A stretch of 64,000 nt of DNA from Aurantiochytrium sp. KH105 (Eukaryota; Sar; Bigyra; Thraustochytrida; Thraustochytriidae), in NCBI GenBank assembly GCA_003116975.1, contig BGKB01000168.1:111931-175930 (forward strand), given 5' to 3'. The notes under the pieces were generated by a model. The model saw only the letters and a list, made by a program, of their open reading frames with translations. It did no database searches and was not told the DNA's origin. The position numbers and the translations under genes were made by a program. Positions 44,093 to 53,438 of the stretch are shown here, piece by piece (positions within the stretch are counted from its first letter, which is position 1; each line of letters starts with the position of its first letter).

Positions 44093-45274
44093 TCATTCTT
44101 GTTTCTCCTGCGAATGCTTGACTCGACCATGCATGTCTTTCTTATGGATGTACTTAACTTGGCCAACCATGTATGAAACATAACGGTTCGTATCTTCGCC
44201 CATCACCACAGCCAGTTCTGATGCACTTTTCTCTCTCAGCTTGGGCAACTCTTTCTTCAGAAAGCATTCATAGCACGCATTCTTTGCTAAAAAAAAAGAG
44301 TTCGTGCTCAAATTTTTGTGCTTTTTGCACGCATGACAGTAATCGCACATGTTGGATCGGAACCCATGTCTACAACAGGCAAGCTGGGCCTGATTCTTAG
44401 AGTTCATTCTCACAAAATAATACGGGGCTTGTCTTTTCCCAAGCTTGACCCTCTTATACACCAACCTATCCATTCCACAAAGACCTAAGAATTCATCTTC
44501 CTGATCATTGCTGTCATTTCGATTGAATTCATCCAGATCATTCGAGTCTTTCATGCGGATTTCCTTTTCTTTTTCTTCACGCACATCATCTGCTTGATAT
44601 CCACTCACATGAATATCCACTTCTCGAAGGTTTTCGTCATGAATGTTTTTGTCTTCCTCTTCTGTATTTTCGCGTTGCACTTCATCTTCTTCCGATGCCA
44701 ATTCACGTTGTTGCTCCTCCATCACTCCTCCCGATGTATGAGTTTCGGAGAGGTTGTTTTCCTCTTCGTACGATAACTCATTGTCAACCGGTTGATCGAC
44801 GTTGTGATTTTCTTCTTGCTCGAGAATATCTTCGTCGTCAACCTGTTGATCAGCGTTGTCATTTTCTTCTTGCATAACAATATCTTCGTCGTGTTGAACA
44901 GGAACTTCAGACTCCACTTTCAGAGAGACACTGTGTTGCTGATCCAGTTCTTCACCGGGAAGCGATTCATCATCGAGAACAATGACTTCATTAGGTTGCT
45001 CAATCTTGATACGCTTTGGCTGGCGTTCATCATCAGAAGATTCAACTTTCACAGAAAGACAATCTTCTGACATTTCACAAAGTTGGACACGATGCCCAGC
45101 AGCGTCCTTCTCATCGTTAGCCATTTTAGATGAAACAGCTTTCGTCTTCTCGTCAACGCAATCGGTAGTAAGAAAGCGATAATGAAGCGTTATGGCCATC
45201 ACGAGTACTCCTGGCGTATCAGACACCATTTTTACATCTTGATGATAAAATTCAATTCTCTGAGAAGAGCTCAT
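44093..45274 (-). CDS. Cys-cluster family protein with acidic middle region (393 aa)
   Basis: The ATG at 45274 (MSSSQRIEFYHQD) is chosen over an upstream TTG. Module 1 (1-60) is shared with the 43390-43581 product. Residues about 60-270 are strongly acidic and low-complexity, with a duplicated unit built on QEENxNxDQxVD. Module 3 (about 285-393) is the Cys cluster: CCRHGFRSNMCDYCHACKKH, then CYEC, preceded by an R/K-x-APYYF strand and followed by a basic tail. The cluster is shared with 42405-42821 and 45854-47338. The acidic region could be an activation-type domain; transcriptional or host-interaction roles are guesses. Confidence 0.75.
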   Translation of the reverse strand: MSSSQRIEFYHQDVKMVSDTPGVLVMAITLHYRFLTTDCVDEKTKAVSSKMANDEKDAAGHRVQLCEMSEDCLSVKVESSDDERQPKRIKIEQPNEVIVLDDESLPGEELDQQHSVSLKVESEVPVQHDEDIVMQEENDNADQQVDDEDILEQEENHNVDQPVDNELSYEEENNLSETHTSGGVMEEQQRELASEEDEVQRENTEEEDKNIHDENLREVDIHVSGYQADDVREEKEKEIRMKDSNDLDEFNRNDSNDQEDEFLGLCGMDRLVYKRVKLGKRQAPYYFVRMNSKNQAQLACCRHGFRSNMCDYCHACKKHKNLSTNSFFLAKNACYECFLKKELPKLREKSASELAVVMGEDTNRYVSYMVGQVKYIHKKDMHGRVKHSQEKQE

Positions 45275-45335
45275 CGTCGTCGTGTCGAAATGCGTAGCCG
45301 GTGCTTGTCTTTTTGTAAAAGTCAATGGGTCGATC

Positions 45336-45354
45336 GAGTTCTGGTTTTGCTTTT
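45336..45354 (-). promoter_or_regulatory. Early-type motif upstream of 44093-45274
   Basis: AAAAGCAAAACCAGAACTC in gene sense, exact consensus, 62 bp before the ATG, the same distance as in the duplicated copy at 43643. Confidence 0.5.
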
Positions 45355-45853
45355 CCAATCATCATCGATCGATGTTGACGACGCAAAAAATTGATTGATT
45401 GAGTCACACATTAGACAATAATATATCATACAAAAGTCACAAAAATAGTTTTGCAAAAATTGAAGATGTCACAATTTTTCAAACAATTTATTTAATTGAA
45501 AATATTTCACAATTAACCTTTGCCAAGCATTTGTGAAAGCTGTCGTTTCTTTGGACTACATGTGTTCATGCATTTTCACAGCACTTAATACTAACATAAC
45601 GAATTAATCATAGTGAATAATAGTTCAATTGGATAACGTAAATACAATTATGTGTCGAAGCTTTTAGTATTTTCAATGAATGCATGTAGTGCAATTAGGT
45701 TTGAAAAAAGTAAAGCATCGCTCTATTGACAAGTTGTGCAACAGTTAACGTTTGCTTATAATGCAAACAAATGAATATAACATTAATGTTTTAAAAAAAA
45801 TATCGAATGTAAATTTTATTTATTTTGGGCCTGAACGGTCGTCTATCTATCTT
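45355..45853. other. AT-rich intergenic region without a supported gene
   Basis: About 500 bp. The left 190 bp are copy B of the segmental duplication, with several GTCACA strings. The remainder is AT-rich, with only short frames, and should contain the 3' end of the 45854-47338 transcript. Confidence 0.5.
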
Positions 45854-47338
45854 CTAATCAACCCATTTTGATATCTTCGTAGACTCGGAAAGTCTACCAC
45901 AATCATCCATGTAATGAATGACTTCTCTACCTGACCGGACAAACTTTATTTGCGTACTGTCGTTGTTTACTTTGACATCAACTTTTTTGCTACGCAGCTT
46001 GATAATCGTCTGCGGTTGCTGACACCGAAAGCATTTTTTTTTCGCCAAGAAGTAAGAACCTGTGAGAAGATTCTTGTGCTCCTGACATGGATGACAGTAG
46101 TCACACTCTTGACTTCTTTCACCATGTTTACAGCAAGCGAGCTTCTGGTTGCCTGTTTTAGTTAGGAAGTAATAGGCTGCGCCTCCACGTTTCGATTTAC
46201 CACGCAAATAGACAAAGCGATTGGTCCCCTTTAAACCAACATACTGGTCGTCCTCATTTTTTCCCACGTCTCCCACCAATGGTGAAGTATCGAGACAACT
46301 TGATTCTCGCAACTTCTTTTCCCGATCTAATTCTTTGTTGACAAAGTACTCATGTGCTTGCTGGTCTAGTTTCTCATTTTGTTGACGGACTTCTTCCATG
46401 CGCTTTCTTTCTTCTTCTTGTTTCTTTTCTTCTTCTTGTTGTTGTTTTTGGGCTTCTTCTGCAGCAGCTTGTTGACGTTGCTGCTCCTCTGCCTCCGCAT
46501 CCTTTTCACTTCTCTCTGCTACTTTTCCAGCAAAGTATTCAACGGCGAGAGACTCGTAGATTTCATCCAGACGCAGAAACACTTTGAAGCTTTCACACAT
46601 GGAAAACTCCTTGTTGTATTTTGTCAGGTCGGCCGAGAAAGGATCAAGTTCCCATCTTTTCCACAAAAGATCTATGAGAAAGTCCCATTTTTCTTCGTTG
46701 GTGATGAACTTCCTGTATTTTTTCACGTCGGGTTTGTTTTCTCCGTCGAGTTGATGAGCGGTTTCATAGTTCTTAAAGTACAAATACACGGAACTGATGA
46801 AATAATCTTTCAAAAACTCCTGCGGAATATTTTCGAACTTGTGGTGGATCCACCCGACCAAGTTTGGCCACCACAACCGCCGAATCCCGACTCTTTCGAA
46901 AGTATCACAGCGACGATAAAAATGGTGCATCGCAATGGCCTCTTTTTCACGATTTGCAGAAGCTACCATCTTTCCTTTCTCGATCAAGTCGCGATGTTCA
47001 GGTGATACTTTATAGTCTGCATTCGCAGCTTTCTCAATCTTTTCTTTGAGTCTTGCATGTCTCTCCTTCGCGTGTAAGAAAGTTCGTTCAGCAGCTTGAG
47101 AACGACCATTGGACTGTAGTCCGCGAAACAGCCACTTTTGTATACCATTGGCATCATTCAATCTGATTCCAACGTTACTTGCGTATCTGTACTCTTGATA
47201 AGCATTCTCGGGCTTTTTGCTGTTCCTCGAATTTGACGCTGATCGATGATGCATAAGTGAACCTCTAATTGTATCTTCATTCTCTTCAGAATGAATAAGA
47301 TGGTCTCCACCATCAAAGCGCGTAATATAATCATCCAT
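45854..47338 (-). CDS. Cys-cluster family protein with helical domain and coiled coil (494 aa)
   Basis: From an ATG at 47338 (MDDYITRFDGGD). Residues about 160-275 form a helical domain (FKNYETAHQL, TNEEKWDFLIDLLWKRWELD) that is clearly related to the whole product of 48451-49035. A long Glu/Gln/Lys coiled coil follows (about 280-345, EEEKKQEEERKRMEE). The C-terminal part has the family Cys cluster CCKHGERSQECDYCHPCQEH, then CFRC, after a GGAAYYF strand. It thus joins two modules that are found separately in neighbours. The 24-copy early-motif array lies directly upstream. Function is unknown; protein-interaction plus nucleic-acid binding is plausible. Confidence 0.78.
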   Translation of the reverse strand: MDDYITRFDGGDHLIHSEENEDTIRGSLMHHRSASNSRNSKKPENAYQEYRYASNVGIRLNDANGIQKWLFRGLQSNGRSQAAERTFLHAKERHARLKEKIEKAANADYKVSPEHRDLIEKGKMVASANREKEAIAMHHFYRRCDTFERVGIRRLWWPNLVGWIHHKFENIPQEFLKDYFISSVYLYFKNYETAHQLDGENKPDVKKYRKFITNEEKWDFLIDLLWKRWELDPFSADLTKYNKEFSMCESFKVFLRLDEIYESLAVEYFAGKVAERSEKDAEAEEQQRQQAAAEEAQKQQQEEEKKQEEERKRMEEVRQQNEKLDQQAHEYFVNKELDREKKLRESSCLDTSPLVGDVGKNEDDQYVGLKGTNRFVYLRGKSKRGGAAYYFLTKTGNQKLACCKHGERSQECDYCHPCQEHKNLLTGSYFLAKKKCFRCQQPQTIIKLRSKKVDVKVNNDSTQIKFVRSGREVIHYMDDCGRLSESTKISKWVD

Positions 47339-47395
47339 GTCTACAACCTTGTCTTATTGACACACAAGCGTGTTCACAGAAGTTTTCGCTCCTTT

Positions 47396-48235
47396 GCTTT
47401 CTTGCTCGAGTTCGACCGAGTCGCAGGTTTGCTTTCTTGCTCGAGTTCGACCGAGTTGCAGGTTTGCTTTCTTGCTCGAGCTCGACCGAGTTGCAGGTTT
47501 GCTTTCTTGCTCGAGTTCGACCGAGTTGCAGGTTTGCTTTCTTGCTCGAGTTCGACCGAGTTGCAGGTTTGCTTTCTTGCTCGAGTTCGACCGAGTTGCA
47601 GGTTTGCTTTCTTGCTCGAGTTCGACCGAGTTGCAGGTTTGCTTTCTTGCTCGAGTTCGACCGAGTTGCAGGTTTGCTTTCTTGCTCGAGTTCGACCGAG
47701 TTGCAGGTTTGCTTTCTTGCTCGAGTTCGACCGAGTTGCAGGTTTGCTTTCTTGCTCGAGTTCGACCGAGTTGCAGGTTTGCTTTCTTGCTCGAGTTCGA
47801 CCGAGTTGCAGGTTTGCTTTCTTGCTCGAGTTCGACCGAGTTGCAGGTTTGCTTTCTTGCTCGAGTTCGACCGAGTTGCAGGTTTGCTTTCTTGCTCGAG
47901 TTCGACCGAGTTGCAGGTTTGCTTTCTTGCTCGAGTTCGACCGAGTTGCAGGTTTGCTTTCTTGCTCGAGTTCGACCGAGTTGCAGGTTTGCTTTCTTGC
48001 TCGAGTTCGACCGAGTTGCAGGTTTGCTTTCTTGCTCGAGTTCGACCGAGTTGCAGGTTTGCTTTCTTGCTCGAGTTCGACCGAGTTGCAGGTTTGCTTT
48101 CTTGCTCGAGTTCGACCGAGTTGCAGGTTTGCTTTCTTGCTCGAGTTCGACCGAGTTGCAGGTTTGCTTTCTTGCTCGAGTTCGACCGAGTTGCAGGTTT
48201 GCTTTCTTGCTCGAGCTCGACCGAGTTGCAGGTTT
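47396..48235. repeat. Tandem array, 24 copies of a 35-bp unit
   Basis: Exactly 24 consecutive 35-bp units occupy 840 bp, almost without variation: unit 1 has a C for T (gagtcgcag), and units 3 and 24 have gagctcgacc for gagttcgacc. In the sense of the adjacent gene (45854-47338), each unit contains GAAAGCAAACCTGCAACTCG, a near-match to the early-type promoter consensus, followed by a TCGAACTCGAG segment. The array begins 58 bp upstream of the gene's ATG. There are no spacers. All long frames across it are by-products of the lack of stop codons in the unit. Confidence 0.95.
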
Positions 48236-48450
48236 GCTTTCAGTTTTGCTTCTTTTTTTGAGCTTCTTTGAATCGGCATGACAAGCTGATCACAAAATCC
48301 GGCAACGATGGAGAGAATTTGTGACATATTGTGCAATTTGACACTGTAAAGTGTCACAATGACATTATGGTTGTGACATTTTTCTCATATTATGACACAA
48401 AAAACAGATTGTTGAAATCGATTGTCATACACAAATTAATTAATAATAAG
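48236..48450. other. Intergenic region rich in TGTGACA/TGTCACA
   Basis: Beyond the array lie one more partial motif (cagttttgctt at 48241) and three heptamers of the TGTCACA type in both orientations (48320-48326, 48352-48358, 48372-48378), plus tatgacacaa. No gene is seen. The region separates the array from the 3' end of the 48451-49035 gene. Confidence 0.45.
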
Positions 48451-49035
48451 TCAATCTCTATTACAAACTCGCTCTTGAAGTTTTGTATGAAGTCGCTTGA
48501 ATTCTTTCGTTGCATAAACATTAACCAATGATTTCAACATTTTCTCGCATTCGGAATAAGCATACAATGGATTTACTTCATTCATGGAAACTCCGATTTT
48601 TTTGCTTAATGGGTCGATTCCAGTATGCTTGACGACATATTCCAACATGAAATTCCATTTTTCATCCATGGTCATGCAATTAACGTAGCATTTGATTGTT
48701 TCATCCGAATGTATTTCATACACTTGTTCGTAATAGATAAAGAAAATGTAGAATGCTGTTGCCAGAAAGTTCGATTTTAGGTCCAGAGGCAGTGCATCGT
48801 GTAATTCCAGAACCCAGAACACGTGATCAACATATTCCAATTTATTATCAGCAAATGGGATTTTTACGGGCATTCCATGTGTGATATAATTGATCAGCGC
48901 GATTTTCTCTGGATTGAAATCACAATAATGTTTGTACTTCTCGTTGTATGCATCTAACTTAATTCGCATATCGTCGTCAAATAGTTTTTCACCATGACTA
49001 AGAGTTCGATCAACTGAATTACCATTAATCGACAT
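48451..49035 (-). CDS. Stand-alone helical-domain paralogue (194 aa)
   Basis: From an ATG at 49035. Residues about 70-185 align with the helical domain of the 45854-47338 protein: a hydrophobic helix with a YYE motif (YIFFIYYEQVYEI), then M-x-x-DEKWNFMLEYVVKH and DPLSKK. It lacks the coiled coil and the Cys cluster. The N-terminal 65 residues are different. Function is unknown, but the shared domain next to its parent suggests duplication and loss or gain of modules. Confidence 0.72.
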   Translation of the reverse strand: MSINGNSVDRTLSHGEKLFDDDMRIKLDAYNEKYKHYCDFNPEKIALINYITHGMPVKIPFADNKLEYVDHVFWVLELHDALPLDLKSNFLATAFYIFFIYYEQVYEIHSDETIKCYVNCMTMDEKWNFMLEYVVKHTGIDPLSKKIGVSMNEVNPLYAYSECEKMLKSLVNVYATKEFKRLHTKLQERVCNRD

Positions 49036-49106
49036 CGCGCTAGACTTTGCAGATGAATATAAAAATGTATATTTATGGGATCAAATATTTTTCTTGCAAA
49101 TTAACG

Positions 49107-49119
49107 TAACAAAACCATA
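49107..49119 (+). promoter_or_regulatory. Degenerate early-type motif upstream of HNH gene
   Basis: AACAAAACCATAACC, 48-60 bp before the ATG at 49167, resembles AAGCAAAACCnnAACTC with changes at the G and at the last two bases. Confidence 0.3.
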
Positions 49120-49166
49120 ACCAAACGCACGTTTTGCGTTTGAACACCAGTCAGGCGGCTCGAGTG

Positions 49167-50372
49167 ATGGACTCTGCTGCTCGGGCACCGCCTTCGCATT
49201 TATCTAATTTCATTAAATGTCATTCTTATTTTAATAAAAATGTTCGCCACGATAATTTCAACAGGAAACTATTCTTAAAGAAATTAGAAAACGCAGTTCT
49301 TAAGGGAAACACAGGGTGGCTACAGCTTGTTAAGAAATCACTCACGTGCAATGGTCATTTGAAAATGATTTGCAAAAACTGCAACAATCGACAATTGTTT
49401 GTGTACGATTTTACATTAAAGAAACAATACCTTCAACGCGAGAGGGCGTGGCGAACTCGATGTAACAGATGCATTTATCAAAGTAAGAATCCTCAAAACT
49501 TGCGATGTTATGCCGCGTTTTCAAGGTACAAAGGCCTGGTGACGGCGAAAAAATGTAATAGAGAAAAGGTACAAATGATTGTCGATTCGATAATGATGAG
49601 GCAACGAAATCGCTGCTATTATACAGGTTTGAAATTCAATACATCAAACGTTTCACACCCATTTATGTGGAGCATCGAGCGAGTTGATCGATCAAAGAAG
49701 AATTATACAGATAAAACGAATCTCTGCTTGGTGACACAAATTGTTAATGTAGGAGGTACACAAAATTGGACGAGGAAGTTGTCCTTACAAATAGCTTTTC
49801 CAGAAAAAGTAGAGCGCTGTCCCGAAAGCTTACCTGTGACACATAAGCATTCGATGAGATACGTTCGGTTAAAATATTATGACTGCAAAAAGCGTTGCCG
49901 TCAAAGACAACACAGGGTTAAACGAGCAACAGAGAATCACAGAATTACCATTACACCAGAAACGCTCGTGGAAATAATCAACGAACAAAATAGTAAGTGT
50001 GCACTCTCGGGGTTACCCCTCCACTTTGGCCCGAATCACCCTTTCTCTGCTTCTGTTGATAGAATGAACAACAAAAAAGGATACACGCGAGATAATATTC
50101 GAATAGTGATTTCAAGGTTAAACTGTTCTTCAAAGACGTGGACTGTCGAAAAATTTCAAGAAATGAAAGATTCGATCATAAAAAATGCACAAACCCTCGT
50201 GACATCCGAGCTACCACATAATACAACAATGCAGTCGCTTTGTTTTTTTAAGTATTTGAACACACCAGAGAAGCAAAACCAAAACCAAAACCCAATCGAA
50301 AGCGTCATCACCAGGCTACCCGAGTTTCCCACCCCACGCACAGCTGCAAGCAATTCTTCAATCAAATCATAA
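49167..50372 (+). CDS. HNH-type endonuclease with two HNH-like domains (401 aa)
   Basis: The ATG at 49167 (MDSAARAPPSHL) is used. An N-terminal zinc-ribbon-like part (CNGHLKMICKNCNN, then RCNRC) is followed by two related nuclease-type blocks. Block 1: RCYYTGLKFNTS, then SIERVDRSKKNYTDKTNLCL. Block 2: KCALSGLPLHFG, then SVDRMNNKKGYTRDNIRIV. The C-x-x-[TS]-G-L...S-[VI]-[ED]-R-[VM]...Y-T-[DR]-[KD]-N pattern is that of HNH/McrA-like homing endonucleases. It sits just upstream of the RNR large-subunit gene, a common neighbour of homing endonucleases. It may be a free-standing mobile gene. The canonical catalytic His is replaced in part, so activity is uncertain. Confidence 0.75.
   Translation: MDSAARAPPSHLSNFIKCHSYFNKNVRHDNFNRKLFLKKLENAVLKGNTGWLQLVKKSLTCNGHLKMICKNCNNRQLFVYDFTLKKQYLQRERAWRTRCNRCIYQSKNPQNLRCYAAFSRYKGLVTAKKCNREKVQMIVDSIMMRQRNRCYYTGLKFNTSNVSHPFMWSIERVDRSKKNYTDKTNLCLVTQIVNVGGTQNWTRKLSLQIAFPEKVERCPESLPVTHKHSMRYVRLKYYDCKKRCRQRQHRVKRATENHRITITPETLVEIINEQNSKCALSGLPLHFGPNHPFSASVDRMNNKKGYTRDNIRIVISRLNCSSKTWTVEKFQEMKDSIIKNAQTLVTSELPHNTTMQSLCFFKYLNTPEKQNQNQNPIESVITRLPEFPTPRTAASNSSIKS
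50271..50290 (+). promoter_or_regulatory. Early-type motif upstream of RNR large subunit
   Basis: AAGCAAAACCAAAACCAAAA, inside the 3' end of the HNH gene and about 130-150 bp before the RNR ATG, carries the exact core and two more AAAACC repeats. Confidence 0.4.
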
Positions 50373-50421
50373 ATTGAATTAAGACTTGCATTCTTGAATC
50401 TTTATTTGAGAATTTGAAAGC

Positions 50422-52755
50422 ATGACAATGTTCGTAACCAAGCGCAATGGTTCCACCGAAGCCGTCTGTTTCGATAAAATCACACAGAGAATCACCAATC
50501 TGTGCTATGATCTTGACAAGTCCTTTGTCAGCGCACATGATGTTGCGCGCAAGGTGATTAACGGAATGACGGATAACATCAAGACCAGCGAACTTGATGA
50601 CCTTGCAGCATCAATCGCAACCAATATGGCCATCACGCATTCGGATTACAATATCCTGGCCGGGCGCATTGCTGCTTCCAATCTGCAGAAATCCTGTCCA
50701 GATACATTTTCTGAATCAATCCAGCTCCTTTACGACGGAGATGTTATCAACCGCGAGCTTTGGTCTGTCGTGCAGTCTAATGCAGACAAAATCAACGACA
50801 TGATTCAGAACGAACTAGACTTTGTTTTTGAGTTTTTTGCCATGAGCACGATGATACAATCCTACCTGCTTCAGGTTAACGAAAAGGTTGTTGAAACACC
50901 CCAGTACATGTTCATGCGTGTGGCCCTCGCTGTGTACGGCGAGGATTTGGAAATGGCCTTCAACATGTACAAGAATCTTGCCAATCGCATGTATATTCAC
51001 GCCTCCCCAACTCTTTTCAACGCGGGCACGACGAGCCCACAACTAGCATCGTGCTTTTTGGTTGACATGAAAGACGATTCAATCGACGGAATCTATGACA
51101 CGCTCAAGGTATGTGCCAGAATTTCCAAGACAGCTGGAGGTATTGGACTTGCCATTGATAAGGTGAGGTCCAAGGGCCAACGTATCGGAAGCACGAACGG
51201 GAAAACCGATGGTATCGTTAGTATGCTTAAAGTGTACAATGCCACGGCCCGATACGTCAACCAAGCAGGACGACGGAATGGCTCCATTGCAATCTACTTG
51301 CAACCACACCACCCCGATTTCATGTCTTTTCTGGAATTGAAGAAACCAACCGGACATGAAGATCTTCGCACGCGGGACCTTTTCACTGCAGCATACATTT
51401 CTGATCTCTTCATGGAACGCGTCATGAATGATGGGATGTGGTCCTTTTTCGACCCAAAGCAGTGTCCAGGACTTGACACAGCGTATGATGAAAAAGATGA
51501 CAAGGCCTACACGAAGCTTTACACCAAGTATGAAGAACAAGGCCTGGAGACATCGAAGATTCCAGCAATTCAAGTCTGGAATGCAATTATTGATTCCCAG
51601 ATTGAGAGTGGCGTACCGTACATCACGAACAAAGATCAAGCGAACAGAATGTCAAACCAGAAACATTTGGGCACCATCAAGAGCAGCAACCTGTGCAATG
51701 AAATCCTCCAATTCTCATCTCCTGAAGAGACAGCCGTATGCAATCTGGCTAGCATCTGTCTACCTCGATATGTGGACGTTACAACAAAGACAGTCAATTA
51801 CAAATGGATTGCAAGCATTGCAGGTGATGCCATTGACGCTCTGAACAAGGTGATTGACAAAACATATTACCCAACGGAATGCTCAAAGCGCTCAAATCTC
51901 CGTCATCGTCCACTCGGACTTGGCGTCTCGGGTCTGGCGGACCTGTTCTTTCTCCTACGTATTCCATTCGACTCCACAGAGGCAAAGGAAGTCAACAAGA
52001 AGATCTTTGAGGCGATTTATTATGGAGCTTTGCGAAGGAGCACGGACCTTGCAAAAATGCATGGTCCCTACCCGTCTTACATGGGTTCACCGATGAGTCA
52101 AGGGAAGTTGAACCATGATCTTTGGGACACCGAGCCTTTACTCGGAGATATCTTCGATTGGCAAGGACTGAGGGACGACATCCATAAGCACGGAACTAGA
52201 AACTCCTTATTGGTAGCACTCATGCCAACTGCATCGAGCTCAACAATTCTTGGTGTCAACGAATGTTTCGAACCCATTACATCAAACATGTACACGCGCA
52301 AGACAAAGTCCGGGGAATTCACGATTGTCAATAAATTCATGATCCGCGACTTGTGTTCGATGGGCAAATGGTCTCGCAGTACAGCCAAAGAGATCATTGC
52401 AAGCAATGGGTCTATTGCAGGTGTGAAAGACATTCCTGACGAGACTAAAAATCTCTACAAAACAGCGTGGGAAATGTCTAATCGCGCAATCATCGATATG
52501 GCTCAAGATCGATCCCCTTGGGTGGACCAGAGTCAGTCCATGAATTTGTTTTTGCTCAATCCTAAGCGAAGTCAGCTTTCCAGGATGTTCAAGTACGCAT
52601 ACAAGGCAAACCTGAAAACAATCGTTTACTACCTTCGCATGCAAGTCAAGATGAACGCGTCAGTGTTCAATATCGCTGACAATACAGGTGGAAAGAAGAA
52701 AGATCACAAGGAACAGGACAACTCTATTGACGAATGCCTCGCTTGTTCTGCTTAA
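50422..52755 (+). CDS. nrdA: Ribonucleoside-diphosphate reductase large subunit (class Ia, 777 aa)
   Basis: Full length, starting at an ATG at 50422. Residues 1-90 are an ATP-cone (FVTKRNGSTEAVCFDKI). The catalytic barrel shows the active-site residues Cys211 (SPQLASCFL), Asn423-Cys425-Glu427 (NLCNE) and Cys440 (AVCNLASICLP), and the C-terminal tail ends in the redox pair ECLACSA. It reduces ribonucleotides to deoxyribonucleotides with the small subunit encoded at 55366, about 2.6 kb downstream on the same strand. Viruses use this to raise dNTP pools. All key residues are present, so it should be active. Early-type motif upstream. Confidence 0.97.
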   Translation: MTMFVTKRNGSTEAVCFDKITQRITNLCYDLDKSFVSAHDVARKVINGMTDNIKTSELDDLAASIATNMAITHSDYNILAGRIAASNLQKSCPDTFSESIQLLYDGDVINRELWSVVQSNADKINDMIQNELDFVFEFFAMSTMIQSYLLQVNEKVVETPQYMFMRVALAVYGEDLEMAFNMYKNLANRMYIHASPTLFNAGTTSPQLASCFLVDMKDDSIDGIYDTLKVCARISKTAGGIGLAIDKVRSKGQRIGSTNGKTDGIVSMLKVYNATARYVNQAGRRNGSIAIYLQPHHPDFMSFLELKKPTGHEDLRTRDLFTAAYISDLFMERVMNDGMWSFFDPKQCPGLDTAYDEKDDKAYTKLYTKYEEQGLETSKIPAIQVWNAIIDSQIESGVPYITNKDQANRMSNQKHLGTIKSSNLCNEILQFSSPEETAVCNLASICLPRYVDVTTKTVNYKWIASIAGDAIDALNKVIDKTYYPTECSKRSNLRHRPLGLGVSGLADLFFLLRIPFDSTEAKEVNKKIFEAIYYGALRRSTDLAKMHGPYPSYMGSPMSQGKLNHDLWDTEPLLGDIFDWQGLRDDIHKHGTRNSLLVALMPTASSSTILGVNECFEPITSNMYTRKTKSGEFTIVNKFMIRDLCSMGKWSRSTAKEIIASNGSIAGVKDIPDETKNLYKTAWEMSNRAIIDMAQDRSPWVDQSQSMNLFLLNPKRSQLSRMFKYAYKANLKTIVYYLRMQVKMNASVFNIADNTGGKKKDHKEQDNSIDECLACSA

Positions 52756-52775
52756 AATCACTTTTTTTTTAAATA

Positions 52776-53051
52776 TTAAATATAGAATATTGCAGACGAT
52801 TTATCCAGACCCAACGTGTCTCTCGTTTCTTTAATCTCTGTTGAGAGTAATGGACTACGCAAGTCACGCGGGATATTATTCCATCGTTGCTTGTTATATT
52901 CTTTCACACGACCGACACTATTCTTGAGATAAGCAGACAATGTGAAAATGATATGCATAATGACCACGAGAATATACAATAAAAGCAAACCAACCATAAT
53001 CAACCACACCACATTTACAGTGACAAAAAAGTTAGATTCATGCTCGCCCAT
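52776..53051 (-). CDS. Small single-span membrane protein (91 aa)
   Basis: From an ATG at 53051. A short N-terminus precedes one long hydrophobic stretch (about residues 12-40, VNVVWLIMVGLLLLYILVVI), then a basic, hydrophilic tail. This predicts a single-pass protein with the tail in the cytoplasm. No family is recognised. It is tail-to-tail with the RNR large-subunit gene, 20 bp apart, and is one of three consecutive small minus-strand genes. Confidence 0.65.
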   Translation of the reverse strand: MGEHESNFFVTVNVVWLIMVGLLLLYILVVIMHIIFTLSAYLKNSVGRVKEYNKQRWNNIPRDLRSPLLSTEIKETRDTLGLDKSSAIFYI

Positions 53052-53199
53052 TTTGTTAGCTTAAAAACAAAAAAAAATAGACCAGGAGATGGCGCTATTT
53101 TTAGATTACCAATTGCCATTGCAAGTATTGTTTTCATTAATATAACAATTATGATGAACATTTTCTTTACTTTTTAAATTGTAGCAACAACATTTTTAA

Positions 53200-53367
53200 T
53201 TAGACGCGCGAAATGTTTTGTTGCGTATTAGCTGCAGCACCACCGACCATCTCCACATCAGCGTTGTTTCTTGTCGAAAGAGAATTATCACTTTTTTCAT
53301 CGTCATCGACTTCGTAGAAACAGCAAAAGCACAGCGCTTCACAAATTCTGCAGAGAATCTCTTCCAT
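53200..53367 (-). CDS. Small Cys-rich acidic protein (55 aa)
   Basis: An ATG at 53367 opens a 55-codon frame starting MEEILCRICEALCFCCFYEV, followed by an acidic DDDEK stretch and a polar tail ending at 53200. Five Cys in 13 residues near the start suggest metal binding, disulfides or lipid attachment. A TATA-like ggtataaaaaac is about 40 bp upstream. It is too short to match a family by eye. It lies between two small membrane-protein genes on the same strand. Confidence 0.55.
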   Translation of the reverse strand: MEEILCRICEALCFCCFYEVDDDEKSDNSLSTRNNADVEMVGGAAANTQQNISRV

Positions 53368-53438
53368 GGTGTGAATCAAAATGAATCGGAAATTGATGTT
53401 TTTTATACCAGATCTTGTCGACTATTCTTATTTGGGAT

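Noticed and set aside
47396-48235. CRISPR array
   Set aside because: The repeats are directly adjacent with no unique spacers, no cas genes are present, and the genome is of eukaryotic-virus type.
47291-48357. Long open frames (about 270-330 codons) on both strands across the tandem array, encoding repetitive RPSCRFAFLLEF-type or NSVELEQESKPATRS-type proteins
   Set aside because: The 35-bp unit has no stop in several frames, so long frames arise automatically. The frames cycle through all three phases, have no natural start context, and overlap the upstream region of a real gene.
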